This document shows, in pieces, positions 49,963-57,832 of a stretch of DNA of 64,000 bases. Source of the stretch: JACRBR01 sp964371355 (GTDB taxonomy: Bacteria > Chloroflexota > Dehalococcoidia > DSTF01 > JACRBR01); NCBI GenBank assembly GCA_964371355.1, contig CAYJMG010000018.1, positions 23,631-87,630 on the forward strand. Reading direction: 5' to 3'. Both the position numbers and the translations under genes were made by a program. Position 1 is the first letter of the stretch. Each line of letters begins with the position of its first letter. Under the pieces are notes generated by a model. That model saw only the letters and a list, made by a program, of their open reading frames with translations. It did not search any database and was not told where the DNA came from.

Positions 49963-50847
49963 TTGTCACAAGACAGCATCTCGGGACAGCCGGTCCTCGT
50001 CCACGGCGCCACACAGTTCGACATCGACTCCGCTATCAGCGGCCGCACCTACCGCGTGTTCGTCTTCAAGCCCGACGCAGCGCCGCCGCCCGAGGGCTAT
50101 CCCCTGTTCCTCGTGACCGACGCGAACATGACCTTCCCCATCACTGCGACGCTCGGGATCACGCAAAGCTTCTTCGGAGGCAAGGCGCCGCTCGTCGTCG
50201 GCGTCGGATACCCCGCCGACAATCCCGTGGTCCCGTTCCTCATGAGGAATCGCGATCTGACACCGCCCACGCCTCTCTCCGCCATCAAGGCGAACCCCAT
50301 GTTCCCGCCGCCCAAGGCCGAGGACTACGGCGGCTCCGATGAGTTCCGGCGCTTTCTCATCGAGGAGCTGCGCCCGCTCCTCGCCAGTTCCTACCCCATC
50401 GACCCCGCCAACCAGGCGCTCTACGGCCATTCCCTCGGCGGCCTCTTCGCCCTCGAGGTGATGTTCCGCTATCCCGAGTCCTTCCGCACGTACATCGCCT
50501 CCAGCCCCTCCGTCTGGTGGAACAACTGCTCGCTGCTGGAGCATGAGCCCGCATTCGCGGCTCGAGTCGCGGCGGGAGAGGCGGCGCCCAGGGTCCTTGT
50601 TCTGGTCGGATCGAAGGAACAGGATCTCCCGGAGAAGCCAGTTCCCGGGATGTCATCCGCTGAAGTGGAAGCGCTGATGCGCGAAGCCCGCATGGTCGAC
50701 AACGCGCGCGAACTCGCCGCACGGCTCGCGGCCATCGCCGGGAACGACGGCTACACCGCCGAGTTCCACGCCTTCGATGGCGAGGAGCACATGAGCGTCA
50801 TGGCCGCCTCAATCAGCCGCGCCCTCACCTTCGCCCTCAGGGGATAG
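49963..50847 (+). CDS. Esterase-D/siderophore-esterase-like alpha/beta hydrolase
   Basis: A 294-residue alpha/beta hydrolase of the esterase-D (IroE/YbbA-like) family: RTYRVFVFKPDAAPPPEGYPLFLVTDAN at the start (split: RTYRVFVFKPDAAPP and GYPLFLVTDAN), nucleophile in ALYGHSLGGLFALEVMF, and the signature IASSPSVWWN. The catalytic His is in GEEHMSVM. It should hydrolyse a small ester. TTG at 49963 after AGGAGAAGG. No siderophore genes are adjacent, so the substrate is open. Confidence 0.85.
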   Translation: MSQDSISGQPVLVHGATQFDIDSAISGRTYRVFVFKPDAAPPPEGYPLFLVTDANMTFPITATLGITQSFFGGKAPLVVGVGYPADNPVVPFLMRNRDLTPPTPLSAIKANPMFPPPKAEDYGGSDEFRRFLIEELRPLLASSYPIDPANQALYGHSLGGLFALEVMFRYPESFRTYIASSPSVWWNNCSLLEHEPAFAARVAAGEAAPRVLVLVGSKEQDLPEKPVPGMSSAEVEALMREARMVDNARELAARLAAIAGNDGYTAEFHAFDGEEHMSVMAASISRALTFALRG

Positions 50848-50850
50848 GTC

Positions 50851-50893
50851 TTCCCTGTTCCCTGTCCCCTGTTCCCTGTTCCCTGTCCCCTAA
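50851..50893. repeat. CTGTTCC/CTGTCCC heptad repeats
   Basis: A run of about six heptads (CTGTTCC, CTGTCCC) between the converging esterase and VOC genes. Confidence 0.7.
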
Positions 50894-50894
50894 C

Positions 50895-51251
50895 TCACTG
50901 CTGCACCAGCACCACCCGGTTCCCCTCCGGGTCCGTGATCCCCGCGATCGTCGGTCCGCCCGGCACGTCGAACGGCTGCGAGATCACCGCCCCACCCAGC
51001 TCCTCCGCCTTCGCCATTGACGCCCGCAGATCCAGCACCTGGATGTACAGCGTAAACCCGGACTTCTGCGCCGCGAGGATGTTGCCGCTCAGCGCCTCCG
51101 GAGGCGGCCCCCCGATCCCCGCCGGAACCGACATGAGCGGCCCGTCCCCGATCTCCCAGTTGAACATCCGCGAGTAGAAAGCCCGGATCTTCTCCGGCTC
51201 CCGCGCCTGTATGTCCCAGTGCACCACCGGCCTCGCCCAGTCATCAGCCAT
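50895..51251 (-). CDS. VOC-family (glyoxalase/bleomycin-resistance fold) protein
   Basis: A 118-residue VOC protein: VVHWDIQAREPEKIRAFYSRMFNWEIGD, then FTLYIQVLDLRASMAKAEELGGAVISQP and ITDPEGNRVVLVQ. His in VVHWDI and Glu in DPEGNRV are the expected metal ligands. Function unknown. The start at 51251 is chosen because GGAG precedes it at a normal distance. It is one of three VOC genes in a row on this strand. Confidence 0.8.
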   Translation of the reverse strand: MADDWARPVVHWDIQAREPEKIRAFYSRMFNWEIGDGPLMSVPAGIGGPPPEALSGNILAAQKSGFTLYIQVLDLRASMAKAEELGGAVISQPFDVPGGPTIAGITDPEGNRVVLVQQ

Positions 51252-51333
51252 CACGCGCTCCAATCAACGAACTACTTACCACGAACTACGAATTGTCCCT
51301 CGTCCGCCACTGTCCCCTGTCCCCTGTCCACCG

Positions 51334-51702
51334 TCAACTGAACCCCGGCATCCCGCCCCTCGAGTTGTCGATAAACCCGATGATGTTCCCGTCCGGATCG
51401 TTCAGCGTCACCAGCCGCCCCGGCGGAATGTCGAACGGCGCCTCATTGAAGGTATACCCCCGCGCCGTCAGTTCCGCGTACGCCTCGTCCACGCTCGGCA
51501 CCTCGAACCAGATCCCCGTCCCGCCGCGCCCCGTCGCTGGCGACCCCGGCGCTAGGATCAGGTAACAGTGCTCGTCGAACTTGAAGTACGGCCCCTCGTA
51601 CGGCGTCGGCTCCACCCCCAGCACGTCCGCATACCACGCCTTCGACGCCTCCGGATCCAGGCAGAACTGGATCGCCGTCTCGATCCTCCGCACCCGCACC
51701 AT
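51334..51702 (-). CDS. VOC-family protein
   Basis: A 122-residue VOC protein: RRIETAIQFCLDPEASKAWYADVLG, then GGTGIWFEVPSVDEAYAELTARGYTF and LVTLNDPDGNIIGFIDN. The metal His is less clear than in its neighbours. The ATG at 51702 follows AGGTGA. A short GTAG repeat lies 12 bases upstream. The three VOC genes here differ too much to be recent duplicates. Confidence 0.8.
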   Translation of the reverse strand: MVRVRRIETAIQFCLDPEASKAWYADVLGVEPTPYEGPYFKFDEHCYLILAPGSPATGRGGTGIWFEVPSVDEAYAELTARGYTFNEAPFDIPPGRLVTLNDPDGNIIGFIDNSRGGMPGFS

Positions 51703-51714
51703 GTGTTCACCTTT

Positions 51715-51739
51715 GTAGGGGCGCAGCCTGCTGCGCCCC
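51715..51739. repeat. GTAG repeat, short form, intergenic
   Basis: GTAGGGGCGCAG, CCTG, CTGCGCCCC: the same short unit as in pdhC (46927) and at 63869, here between two VOC genes. Confidence 0.8.
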
Positions 51740-51821
51740 ACACCTGCAACGAAGCCAGAGAGCGGCACTCCCACGAATGCCGCCCCCTGTTCCCTGTCCC
51801 CTGTCCACTGTCCCCTGTCCC

Positions 51822-52175
51822 CTACATCGCCTTCATCAGCCCGATCACGTTCCCGTCCGGATCCTTGAACTGCGCGATGCTCGGCCCGCCCGGCACGTCG
51901 TTCGGCGGCATGACGATCTCGCCGCCCATGCTCTTCGCTTTGTCCAGCGTCGCCTGCAGGTCGTCGACGCTCACGTACACCGTGACCTGCGACTTCCCGT
52001 CCATGCTCCCGCCGATGCCGCCGCCGACCGGATGGTCGTCGCCCTGCACCATGCCGTAGTTCATGGGGTTGTTCGCGTCCACTGGCCACCCGAAGAGGTC
52101 GCGGTAGAACTTCTGCGCCTTCGCTGCGTCCTTGCCCAGGATCTCGAACCACCCGACCGGATTCCCTTTTGCCAT
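51822..52175 (-). CDS. VOC-family protein
   Basis: A 117-residue VOC protein: NPVGWFEILGKDAAKAQKFYRDLFGWPVD, GMVQGDDHPVGGGIGG, VTVYVSVDDLQATLDKAKSMGGEIV and AQFKDPDGNVIGLMK. This is the commonest VOC subgroup, predicted hydroxylase- or lyase-like, with no fixed function. ATG at 52175 after AAGGAG. Next upstream is the DinB gene. Confidence 0.85.
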   Translation of the reverse strand: MAKGNPVGWFEILGKDAAKAQKFYRDLFGWPVDANNPMNYGMVQGDDHPVGGGIGGSMDGKSQVTVYVSVDDLQATLDKAKSMGGEIVMPPNDVPGGPSIAQFKDPDGNVIGLMKAM

Positions 52176-52219
52176 GACATGACTCCTTCGTCTGAAAGCC
52201 TGCCTTGCCGCTCCATTGA

Positions 52220-52717
52220 TTACGCGCCCAGCGCCTGCCTGGTTTCGCGCATCTGCGCGATGTGCCCCGGCAGGTGCAGGTCCGCGATCGCCACCAGCCA
52301 CTCCCCCATCGTCGGCGTCGCCCCGTACGGCGAGTCCTTCAGCAGCTCGATCCGCACCCGCGCCTCGATCTCCTCGTCTGTAAGCCGTGACGCGATCTCC
52401 CCGATCGCCCGGTACTGCCCGCACACCGCCGCCACCAGTGCCGGGAACGCGATCGCCCGCCGGTCGGCCGTGTAGTGCGTGATTCCCGGCGTCACCTCCA
52501 GCTCCGGCACCCCCTCGATGATCACCCGCTGGATCCCGGCCAGAAACGTCTCCCGGTCGTCGCCGTACAGGTGCGAGAGCTGCTCGCGGATGCACCACGC
52601 CCCGTCCGCCGGGCGCCGCGCGGCCGTAGCTTCGTCGAGCCCCGCACACGCCTCGTCGATCTCGTCCGCCCGCCCGTGGAGGACGGCGGCCAGGTCCGCT
52701 CCGGTCGCTGTGGGCAC
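52220..52717 (-). CDS. DinB/maleylpyruvate-isomerase-type protein
   Basis: A 165-residue helical-bundle protein: GADLAAVLHGRADEIDEACAGLDEA, WCIREQLSHLYGDDRETF (metal His), and a C-terminal ADLHLPGHIAQMRETR with the second His pair. It fits the DinB_2/YfiT superfamily of metal-dependent thiol transferases. GTG at 52717 follows AAGGAGG at six bases. It faces a divergent HxlR regulator 108 bases away, which may control it. Confidence 0.75.
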   Translation of the reverse strand: MPTATGADLAAVLHGRADEIDEACAGLDEATAARRPADGAWCIREQLSHLYGDDRETFLAGIQRVIIEGVPELEVTPGITHYTADRRAIAFPALVAAVCGQYRAIGEIASRLTDEEIEARVRIELLKDSPYGATPTMGEWLVAIADLHLPGHIAQMRETRQALGA

Positions 52718-52825
52718 GGTGTTCCTCCTTGACGGGAATGGCTTTCGATTGTAAAGCTGCCCCATAGGGCCGTCAACCCCGTGTACTATTCCAGCCTGGA
52801 AGGGGCCCCCGGGAGGGCAACCATC

Positions 52826-53242
52826 GTGACCAGGTCGTACGAGCAGCGCTGCCCCATCGCCATGACCCTCGACCTCATCGGCGACCGCTGGACGCTGCTC
52901 GTCATCCGCGACATCTACTTCGGCAGCCACCGCTTCAGCGACCTGCTCGCTTCCTCGCCCGGCATGTCCACGAAGATCCTCGCCGAGCGCCTGAAGGTTC
53001 TCGAGGCCCACGGGCTCATCGAGCGCGCCGTCTACAACGAACACCCGCCGCGCGCGGAGTACCACCTGACCGAACGCGGCCTCTCGCTCGAGCCCGTCCT
53101 CGGCGTCATCGCCGAATGGGGGCTCCAGCACCTCGTCCCGCCCCGCGACGCCGAAGCCGTGCGCGCGAAAATCAACGCGCGCCGCGATGAGGTGGCGGCC
53201 CGCCCGACGAAAAAGACGGGCGCCGCAGCGCCCGCCTCATAG
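52826..53242 (+). CDS. HxlR-family transcriptional regulator
   Basis: A 138-residue winged-helix regulator: YEQRCPIAMTLDLIGDRWTLLVIRDIYFGSHRFSDLL (Cys near residue 8 as a possible redox sensor; split RCPIAMTLDLIGDRW and LLVIRDIYFGSHRF), GMSTKILAERLKVLEAHGLIER and EYHLTERGLSLEPVL. The end is Lys/Ala-rich. GTG at 52826 after GGGAGGG. Divergent from the DinB/VOC genes, which are its likely targets. A second HxlR gene is at 36063-36410. Confidence 0.87.
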   Translation: MTRSYEQRCPIAMTLDLIGDRWTLLVIRDIYFGSHRFSDLLASSPGMSTKILAERLKVLEAHGLIERAVYNEHPPRAEYHLTERGLSLEPVLGVIAEWGLQHLVPPRDAEAVRAKINARRDEVAARPTKKTGAAAPAS

Positions 53243-53262
53243 TTCCCTTACCGCCCGCCTCG

Positions 53263-53697
53263 TCAGTGCGACGCCTGCGCCAGCTTCGCTTCCACCTCGC
53301 GCAGCCGCTTGCTGATGATCGGCAGCATCCCGACCGCCACCTGCGGGTTCGTGCGCAGCTCTGCTACGAAGTCCCAGCGCGATAGCACCAGGCACTCCAC
53401 GTCGTCCATCGCCTTCACCGTCGCCGCACGTGGCCCGCCGTCCAGCAGCGCCATCTCGCCGAACACGCCCCCAGGGCCCAGCTCGTTCAGCTTCTGCTTC
53501 TTCGCCGCGTTCCCGGCCGACACCTCGACCTTCCCCTTCGTCACGATGAAGAACGCGACGGCCTGCTCCCCTTCCTTGACGATGGTCTCGCCCTTCTTGT
53601 AGTTCCGCTCCACCACGGCGCGGCCAAGGCGGCTCAGGTCTTTGCGCGGAAGCTGGGAGAAGAGCGGCACGGCCGCCAGTTGTTCCTCGTGCGCCAT
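53263..53697 (-). CDS. Cyclic-nucleotide-binding (CRP-like) domain protein
   Basis: A 144-residue stand-alone cNMP-binding domain: VPLFSQLPRKDLSRLGRAVVERNYKKGETIVKEGE (given in two parts: VPLFSQLPRKDLSRLG and KKGETIVKEGE), FFIVTKGKVEV, and the phosphate-binding cassette FGEMALLDGGPRAATVKA. The Arg of the cassette is present, so cAMP or cGMP binding is possible. No HTH follows, so it is not a CRP regulator; the C-terminus is a helix (IISKRLREVEAKL) that could mediate dimerisation. ATG at 53697 after AGGAGG. Confidence 0.87.
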   Translation of the reverse strand: MAHEEQLAAVPLFSQLPRKDLSRLGRAVVERNYKKGETIVKEGEQAVAFFIVTKGKVEVSAGNAAKKQKLNELGPGGVFGEMALLDGGPRAATVKAMDDVECLVLSRWDFVAELRTNPQVAVGMLPIISKRLREVEAKLAQASH

Positions 53698-53842
53698 AGC
53701 GTCCTCCTGACTCGGGAGCGTCTCAGCCTCTAGACGGTGGGCGTATTGTACGTTTGGCCCCTTGCGCCTGCAATACGGGACGTTCGGCCCGTAAGGCCGC
53801 CCGAACCCGCTCGTTATACTCACCGCGGAGGGACGCCGCGGG

Positions 53843-54295
53843 ATGCTCCTGCATATCGGTAACTCAGCCGCCAACTGGACCACCGTCGACCTCTGGGTCA
53901 TTGCGGCGGGCGTGGCCGCGTTCCTCGCCGCCGCCGTCGCCATCTGGCTGCCCGTACACCGCAGGCGCGTCCGCCATCGCTTCGTCCGGCGCGCGGCCGC
54001 CCTGTTCGTCGCCCTGGCCGTCGTCGCCGCCATTCTGCCCGCCGTCCTCCCCTACGATCACCTGTTCTCAGCCTCCGGCGCCTCCGGACACGACGATGTC
54101 CACGCCGCGCACTGTCACGTGAGCCCGGGCTCCTGCTCCGACGCGCCGGTTTCCTCCGGCGCCGGTCAGTTCCTGACCAGCGAGCCCCTGATCGTGGCGC
54201 CCGCGCTTGTCGCGGTGCTCATCATCGTCTCGGCTCCCGTCCTGGCGGGCCGGAACCCGCGGCCAGACCTCAGGCCGCCCCTCCTCGCGGCCTGA
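53843..54295 (+). CDS. Membrane protein with His/Cys-rich loop, copper cluster
   Basis: A 150-residue membrane protein of no recognised family. Spans lie near residues 14-34, 50-68 and 113-130. The loop between spans two and three contains HDDVHAAHCHVSPGSC, a likely metal-binding patch. As the first gene of the copper run it may handle copper at the membrane. ATG at 53843; GGAGGG upstream at a long distance. Confidence 0.55.
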   Translation: MLLHIGNSAANWTTVDLWVIAAGVAAFLAAAVAIWLPVHRRRVRHRFVRRAAALFVALAVVAAILPAVLPYDHLFSASGASGHDDVHAAHCHVSPGSCSDAPVSSGAGQFLTSEPLIVAPALVAVLIIVSAPVLAGRNPRPDLRPPLLAA

Positions 54296-54341
54296 CGGTC
54301 CCCGAACACACACAACACCCGAAAGAAATGGAGCTTGGCTC

Positions 54342-54905
54342 ATGGCCACGATTCATCGTGCGCTCATTCTCGGCGCCGTCGTCGCCTCCGTCGCCGCCGC
54401 CGTCCTGCTGGCCGCCGCCTGTGGCGGAGACGAGGCGAAGACCGACAGCAGCGCCCAACAAAGCGACGTCCAGGCCCTGCAGGACCGCATCCAGCGCAAC
54501 GAGATGCTCTACACGAACATCGATCTGCAGGCGCTGCCCATCCACGAGATGAACGAGACCATCGTCAACGATGGCAGGGCAGAGGGCACCTTCCTGCCCA
54601 CCACCCGCACCCTTATCCGCATCGTCGGCCTGACCAACTGGAGCGCCACGCTCCAGCCCGACGCCACCGCGATGCAGGACCACGCCATCGCGCTCGTCCG
54701 CGCGCTCGAGGACGGCGACATGGAGACGGCGAAGACCGCCTCCACCAGCATGCACGACGCGTGGCACCAGTTCACCGTCAAGGTCTGGGCCGAGATCGGC
54801 GGCGAACTGCCACCCGAGGCCGGCACCACCAGCGATGACGACGACCACGAGTCGACGACCCCCGCCGCCGGCGAGACGCCCGCGGAAGAAGATCACGACG
54901 AATAG
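54342..54905 (+). CDS. Lipoprotein with acidic, His-rich C-terminus
   Basis: A 187-residue lipoprotein: signal with lipobox LLAAACGG, then a helical domain (QALQDRIQRNEMLYTNIDLQAL, QDHAIALVRALEDGDMETAKTA, MHDAWHQFTVKVWAEIGG) and a tail of DDDDHESTTPAAGETPAEEDHDE. The helices hold several His/Met residues. Its position 53 bases ahead of the CopC gene suggests a role in copper binding or transfer outside the membrane; no family is recognised. Confidence 0.6.
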   Translation: MATIHRALILGAVVASVAAAVLLAAACGGDEAKTDSSAQQSDVQALQDRIQRNEMLYTNIDLQALPIHEMNETIVNDGRAEGTFLPTTRTLIRIVGLTNWSATLQPDATAMQDHAIALVRALEDGDMETAKTASTSMHDAWHQFTVKVWAEIGGELPPEAGTTSDDDDHESTTPAAGETPAEEDHDE

Positions 54906-54958
54906 CCACGCAGTGCGCGCACATGCGGCGCGCCGTCGTTGGAGAAGGAGAACCAGTC

Positions 54959-56032
54959 ATGAAACACGCAATCATCGCCCTCACGCTCCTGGTGGCATCG
55001 GCCCTCGGCGCCGCAGCCTTCGTCACCGGCGCCTCGGCCCACGCCGACTACGAGAGTTCGACCCCCGGCGCGGGTGAGGTGGTCGCCACCGCGCCCGCCT
55101 CCCTCATCGTGAACTTCACCGGCGAGATGCAGAAGCTCCCCGGCACCTACGTCCTCACCGTCACCGGGCCTGATGGCGCGGGCGCCACCGCCGGCGCACC
55201 CGTCGTCTCCGCCAATGGCCGCACCATGACGGTCGCCCTCATGCCCGGCCTCCCGAACGGCACGTATACCGTGAGCTGGCTGACCACCGGCGCCGAGGAC
55301 GGGCACGAGCGCTCCGGCACCTTCACGTTCAGCATCGGCGCACCCGGCGCACCCGCGCCCATGCCGACGGCCATGCCGGTCGATGATGACCATGATCACA
55401 GCGACCCCGACGACCACGCCGATGCCAGCGAACATGCTGATTTGCCCATGGATCACGGCTCGATGAATCACGGCATGATGGACCACGACGGCATGGACCA
55501 CGCCGCCATGATGGACGAGGGCCCCGTGCTCACCGGCCTGGTCGTCGTCCACCTCGACGAGCAGAACGGCTCCGGTGTCGATGGTCGCGCCGAGATCCTC
55601 CCCGTCGATGGCGGCATGAAGTCCCAGGTCGGCGTCTACGTCAACGGCGTCCAGCCCGGCAGCATGCAGATGGGCATGATCCACCTGCAGGAAACCTGTG
55701 GCAGCCGGCTGGGCGCGCACGACGCCGACCTCGAGGACCTCACTGCCGACGGCACGCCCCACAGCAGTTCGCTCACCGTGCTGGACGACCCCTTCGATGA
55801 GCTGTTCGACGGCAAGCACGCCATCGTGATTCACGCCAGCGACAAGAGCGTCATCGCCTGCGGCGTCATTCCCGACCAGCCGCGCGGCGCCGCGACGATC
55901 ACCCTGCCGTCGGCCGGCTCCGGCACGGCCGCGGCGGGCGGCGTTTCCTCGCTGCTGCTGGGCATCGCCGCGTTGGGTCTCGCGTCCGTCAGCGCCGGTG
56001 CGTTCGCCCTCGCCTGGCGGCGCGCGCAGTGA
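54959..56032 (+). CDS. CopC domain fused to SOD-like domain by a His/Met linker
   Basis: A 357-residue exported protein: signal peptide; CopC domain (HADYESSTPGAGEVVATAPA to about residue 118, mature N-terminal His likely copper-binding); a linker rich in His, Met and Asp (MDHGSMNHGMMDHDGMDHAA) of the kind that binds Cu(I); a beta domain (VVHLDEQNGSGVDGRAEI to HAIVIHASDKSVIACG) like CHRD/SOD-like folds; and a C-terminal membrane helix. AAGGAG precedes the ATG. The second domain recurs alone in the gene at 56358. Confidence 0.78.
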   Translation: MKHAIIALTLLVASALGAAAFVTGASAHADYESSTPGAGEVVATAPASLIVNFTGEMQKLPGTYVLTVTGPDGAGATAGAPVVSANGRTMTVALMPGLPNGTYTVSWLTTGAEDGHERSGTFTFSIGAPGAPAPMPTAMPVDDDHDHSDPDDHADASEHADLPMDHGSMNHGMMDHDGMDHAAMMDEGPVLTGLVVVHLDEQNGSGVDGRAEILPVDGGMKSQVGVYVNGVQPGSMQMGMIHLQETCGSRLGAHDADLEDLTADGTPHSSSLTVLDDPFDELFDGKHAIVIHASDKSVIACGVIPDQPRGAATITLPSAGSGTAAAGGVSSLLLGIAALGLASVSAGAFALAWRRAQ

Positions 56033-56357
56033 GCACCGCGGCGCAGAAGCATCGCGGCGTAGCGCTGCACCGTAAACGCGGCGACGTACGCGGATCTGTA
56101 ACGTCGGTGCGGGAGGCCAACACCCTCCCGCACCGAATCCAGTACATCAATTCGGTACATCGGGGGTAACTTTTCCACCGTGTCAGGCGTTCAACCCACA
56201 CGCATGCGTACAGCGTCCCCTTCCCGCACTGAGGCGGCGGCGGACGCACCCGGCGCGATCCGTGGCACCGGCCCCACAAGGGCCAGGCAGGGCTGCCGCG
56301 GCGCTCGACTGCATTGGTCTGGGTCTCAACAACGCCGACATGAGAAAGGAGTACCCC
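56033..56357. other. 325-bp gap, one hairpin, no gene
   Basis: No coding sequence is supported. A 12-bp stem (56104-56115 with 56125-56136, core GGTGCGGGAG/CTCCCGCACC) probably ends transcription of the CopC gene. A less GC-rich stretch (56140-56175, AGTACATCAATTCGGTACAT) follows and could carry the next promoter. Confidence 0.45.
56104..56136. terminator. 12-bp stem hairpin in copper cluster
   Basis: Perfect stem 56104-56115/56125-56136 with a 9-base loop (56116-56124), 72 bases after the CopC-fusion gene. No T run. Confidence 0.45.
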
Positions 56358-56954
56358 ATGAGGTACCTGACGCTGGCGGCCGTGGCGGCTGCCGTTTCCC
56401 TGGCGATCCTCCCCTTCATCGGGTCGGCCGCGGCAAAGGAGCCGCCCGGCCCGCCGACGATCGGCGCGATCGTCGTGCACATGGACGAACAGAACGGCTC
56501 CGGCCTCGACGGACGCGCCGAGATCATGCCCGCCGATGGCGGCGCGAAGACGTTCGTGCAGGTCTTCATCAACGAAGTGGAGCCCGGCAGCTCCCACGCC
56601 GCGATGCTCCACCTGGGCTGCACCGGCCCCATCGACGTCAACCTGAACCCCGTCGTCGCACAGGCCGGCGTCACCACCGGCCGCTCGGTCACGACGGTCG
56701 ACCGCGCCTTCTCCCAGATCGCCGACGGCAACCATGTTGTCGACGTGCACGGCGACGATGGCTCGGTCGTCGCCTGCGGCCAGATCCCCGCGCAACCGGC
56801 CCTGCCGCCGGAGCCGGAGGTGTTGCCGCCCGCAGGATCGGGCCCGGCCCAGCGCGAGGGCGTCGCAACCGCGCTCGGTGTACTGTTGATAGTGGGTATT
56901 GCAACAGCGGGAGCGGGGACGGCGTTCCGCCGCACCCGACCGCACAAGGAGTGA
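56358..56954 (+). CDS. SOD-like beta-domain membrane protein
   Basis: A 198-residue exported protein: signal peptide (LTLAAVAAAVSLAILPFIGS), one beta domain and a C-terminal membrane helix (VATALGVLLIVGIATAGAGTA). The domain, IVVHMDEQNGSGLDGRAEIM to NHVVDVHGDDGSVVACGQIP, is clearly paralogous to the second domain of the 54959 protein, with the same DEQNGSG-DGRAEI start and VACG end. The His near the middle (SSHAAMLHLGC) may bind metal. The ATG at 56358 follows AAAGGAG. Confidence 0.65.
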   Translation: MRYLTLAAVAAAVSLAILPFIGSAAAKEPPGPPTIGAIVVHMDEQNGSGLDGRAEIMPADGGAKTFVQVFINEVEPGSSHAAMLHLGCTGPIDVNLNPVVAQAGVTTGRSVTTVDRAFSQIADGNHVVDVHGDDGSVVACGQIPAQPALPPEPEVLPPAGSGPAQREGVATALGVLLIVGIATAGAGTAFRRTRPHKE

Positions 56955-56958
56955 ACTG

Positions 56959-57660
56959 ATGGCGAAGGACCGAAAATGGGCTGCGCCTGCGGCCGCCGGA
57001 ATTCTGGCGATTATCCTCGCCACCCAGCTCTGGGGCGCAGCCCCGGTTCTCGCCCATGCCAGATACAAAAGCTCTAGTCCTGCGAAGGGCGCCACGGTGC
57101 CGATCGCACCCTCGCAGGTCGAGATCGTCTTCACCAACGACATCCAGAAGATCGCCGGCACCTATGAGCTGCAGGTGCACCGCGATCGCGGCTCCGACGT
57201 CACCGCGGGCCCCCCGGTCGTCGACGACGAAGACCGGTCCAAGCTCTCGGTCCCCCTACAGGCCGATCTCGAGCCCGGCCGCTACGTCATCCGCTGGGCG
57301 AACGTCTCCGACGAGGACGGCGATCCCGCCGACGGCGCCTTCTCCTTCTATGTGGGCGACTACACCCCAACCGCAATAGATCTCGAGAACGACGCCCAGC
57401 TCGAGCAGATCGGCGCCGAGGAGGGGGAGACTCCTTCCACCGGCGACACGCCCGTCTCCTCCGACGACACGCCCGCCGCAGGCCCGACATCCGGCCCCAC
57501 CTCGGGCGCACGCCCCTCGCCCGCGCCCGATGACGGCGCCGAGACCGCCGACGACGATGGCGGCGACAACAACGCCCTCATCATCATGGTCATCGTCGGC
57601 GTAGCCGTGGCCGCCGTCGCGGTCGTCGCCGGCTTCATGCTCACCCGGAGGCGCCTGTGA
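56959..57660 (+). CDS. CopC-domain membrane-anchored protein
   Basis: A 233-residue exported protein. A signal peptide ends at LAHA, giving a mature start ARYKSSSPAKGATVPIAP typical of CopC; the ITRWAN-like VIRWANVSDEDGD strand is the CopC hallmark. After the domain comes an acidic Thr/Pro/Ser linker and a C-terminal membrane helix (ALIIMVIVGVAVAAVAVVAGFML). It starts 4 bases after the previous stop, with AAGGAG. It probably binds Cu(II) outside the cell and passes it to the CopD protein downstream. Confidence 0.83.
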   Translation: MAKDRKWAAPAAAGILAIILATQLWGAAPVLAHARYKSSSPAKGATVPIAPSQVEIVFTNDIQKIAGTYELQVHRDRGSDVTAGPPVVDDEDRSKLSVPLQADLEPGRYVIRWANVSDEDGDPADGAFSFYVGDYTPTAIDLENDAQLEQIGAEEGETPSTGDTPVSSDDTPAAGPTSGPTSGARPSPAPDDGAETADDDGGDNNALIIMVIVGVAVAAVAVVAGFMLTRRRL

Positions 57661-57832
57661 TCTGCCTTCAGAGTGGCCGTCGGACGCCCGTACGGACGCG
57701 TCGTCGCCGCGCCCTACTGCATCCAGTGTCGCTGCCGGAGCAGTGCATCTCCGTCGATCGCGGCCGCCGCCTCGGCATGAGAATCTACCGGCGCAACACG
57801 CGTCGTACCCCAGGAGGAGCGTGCATCCCGCG

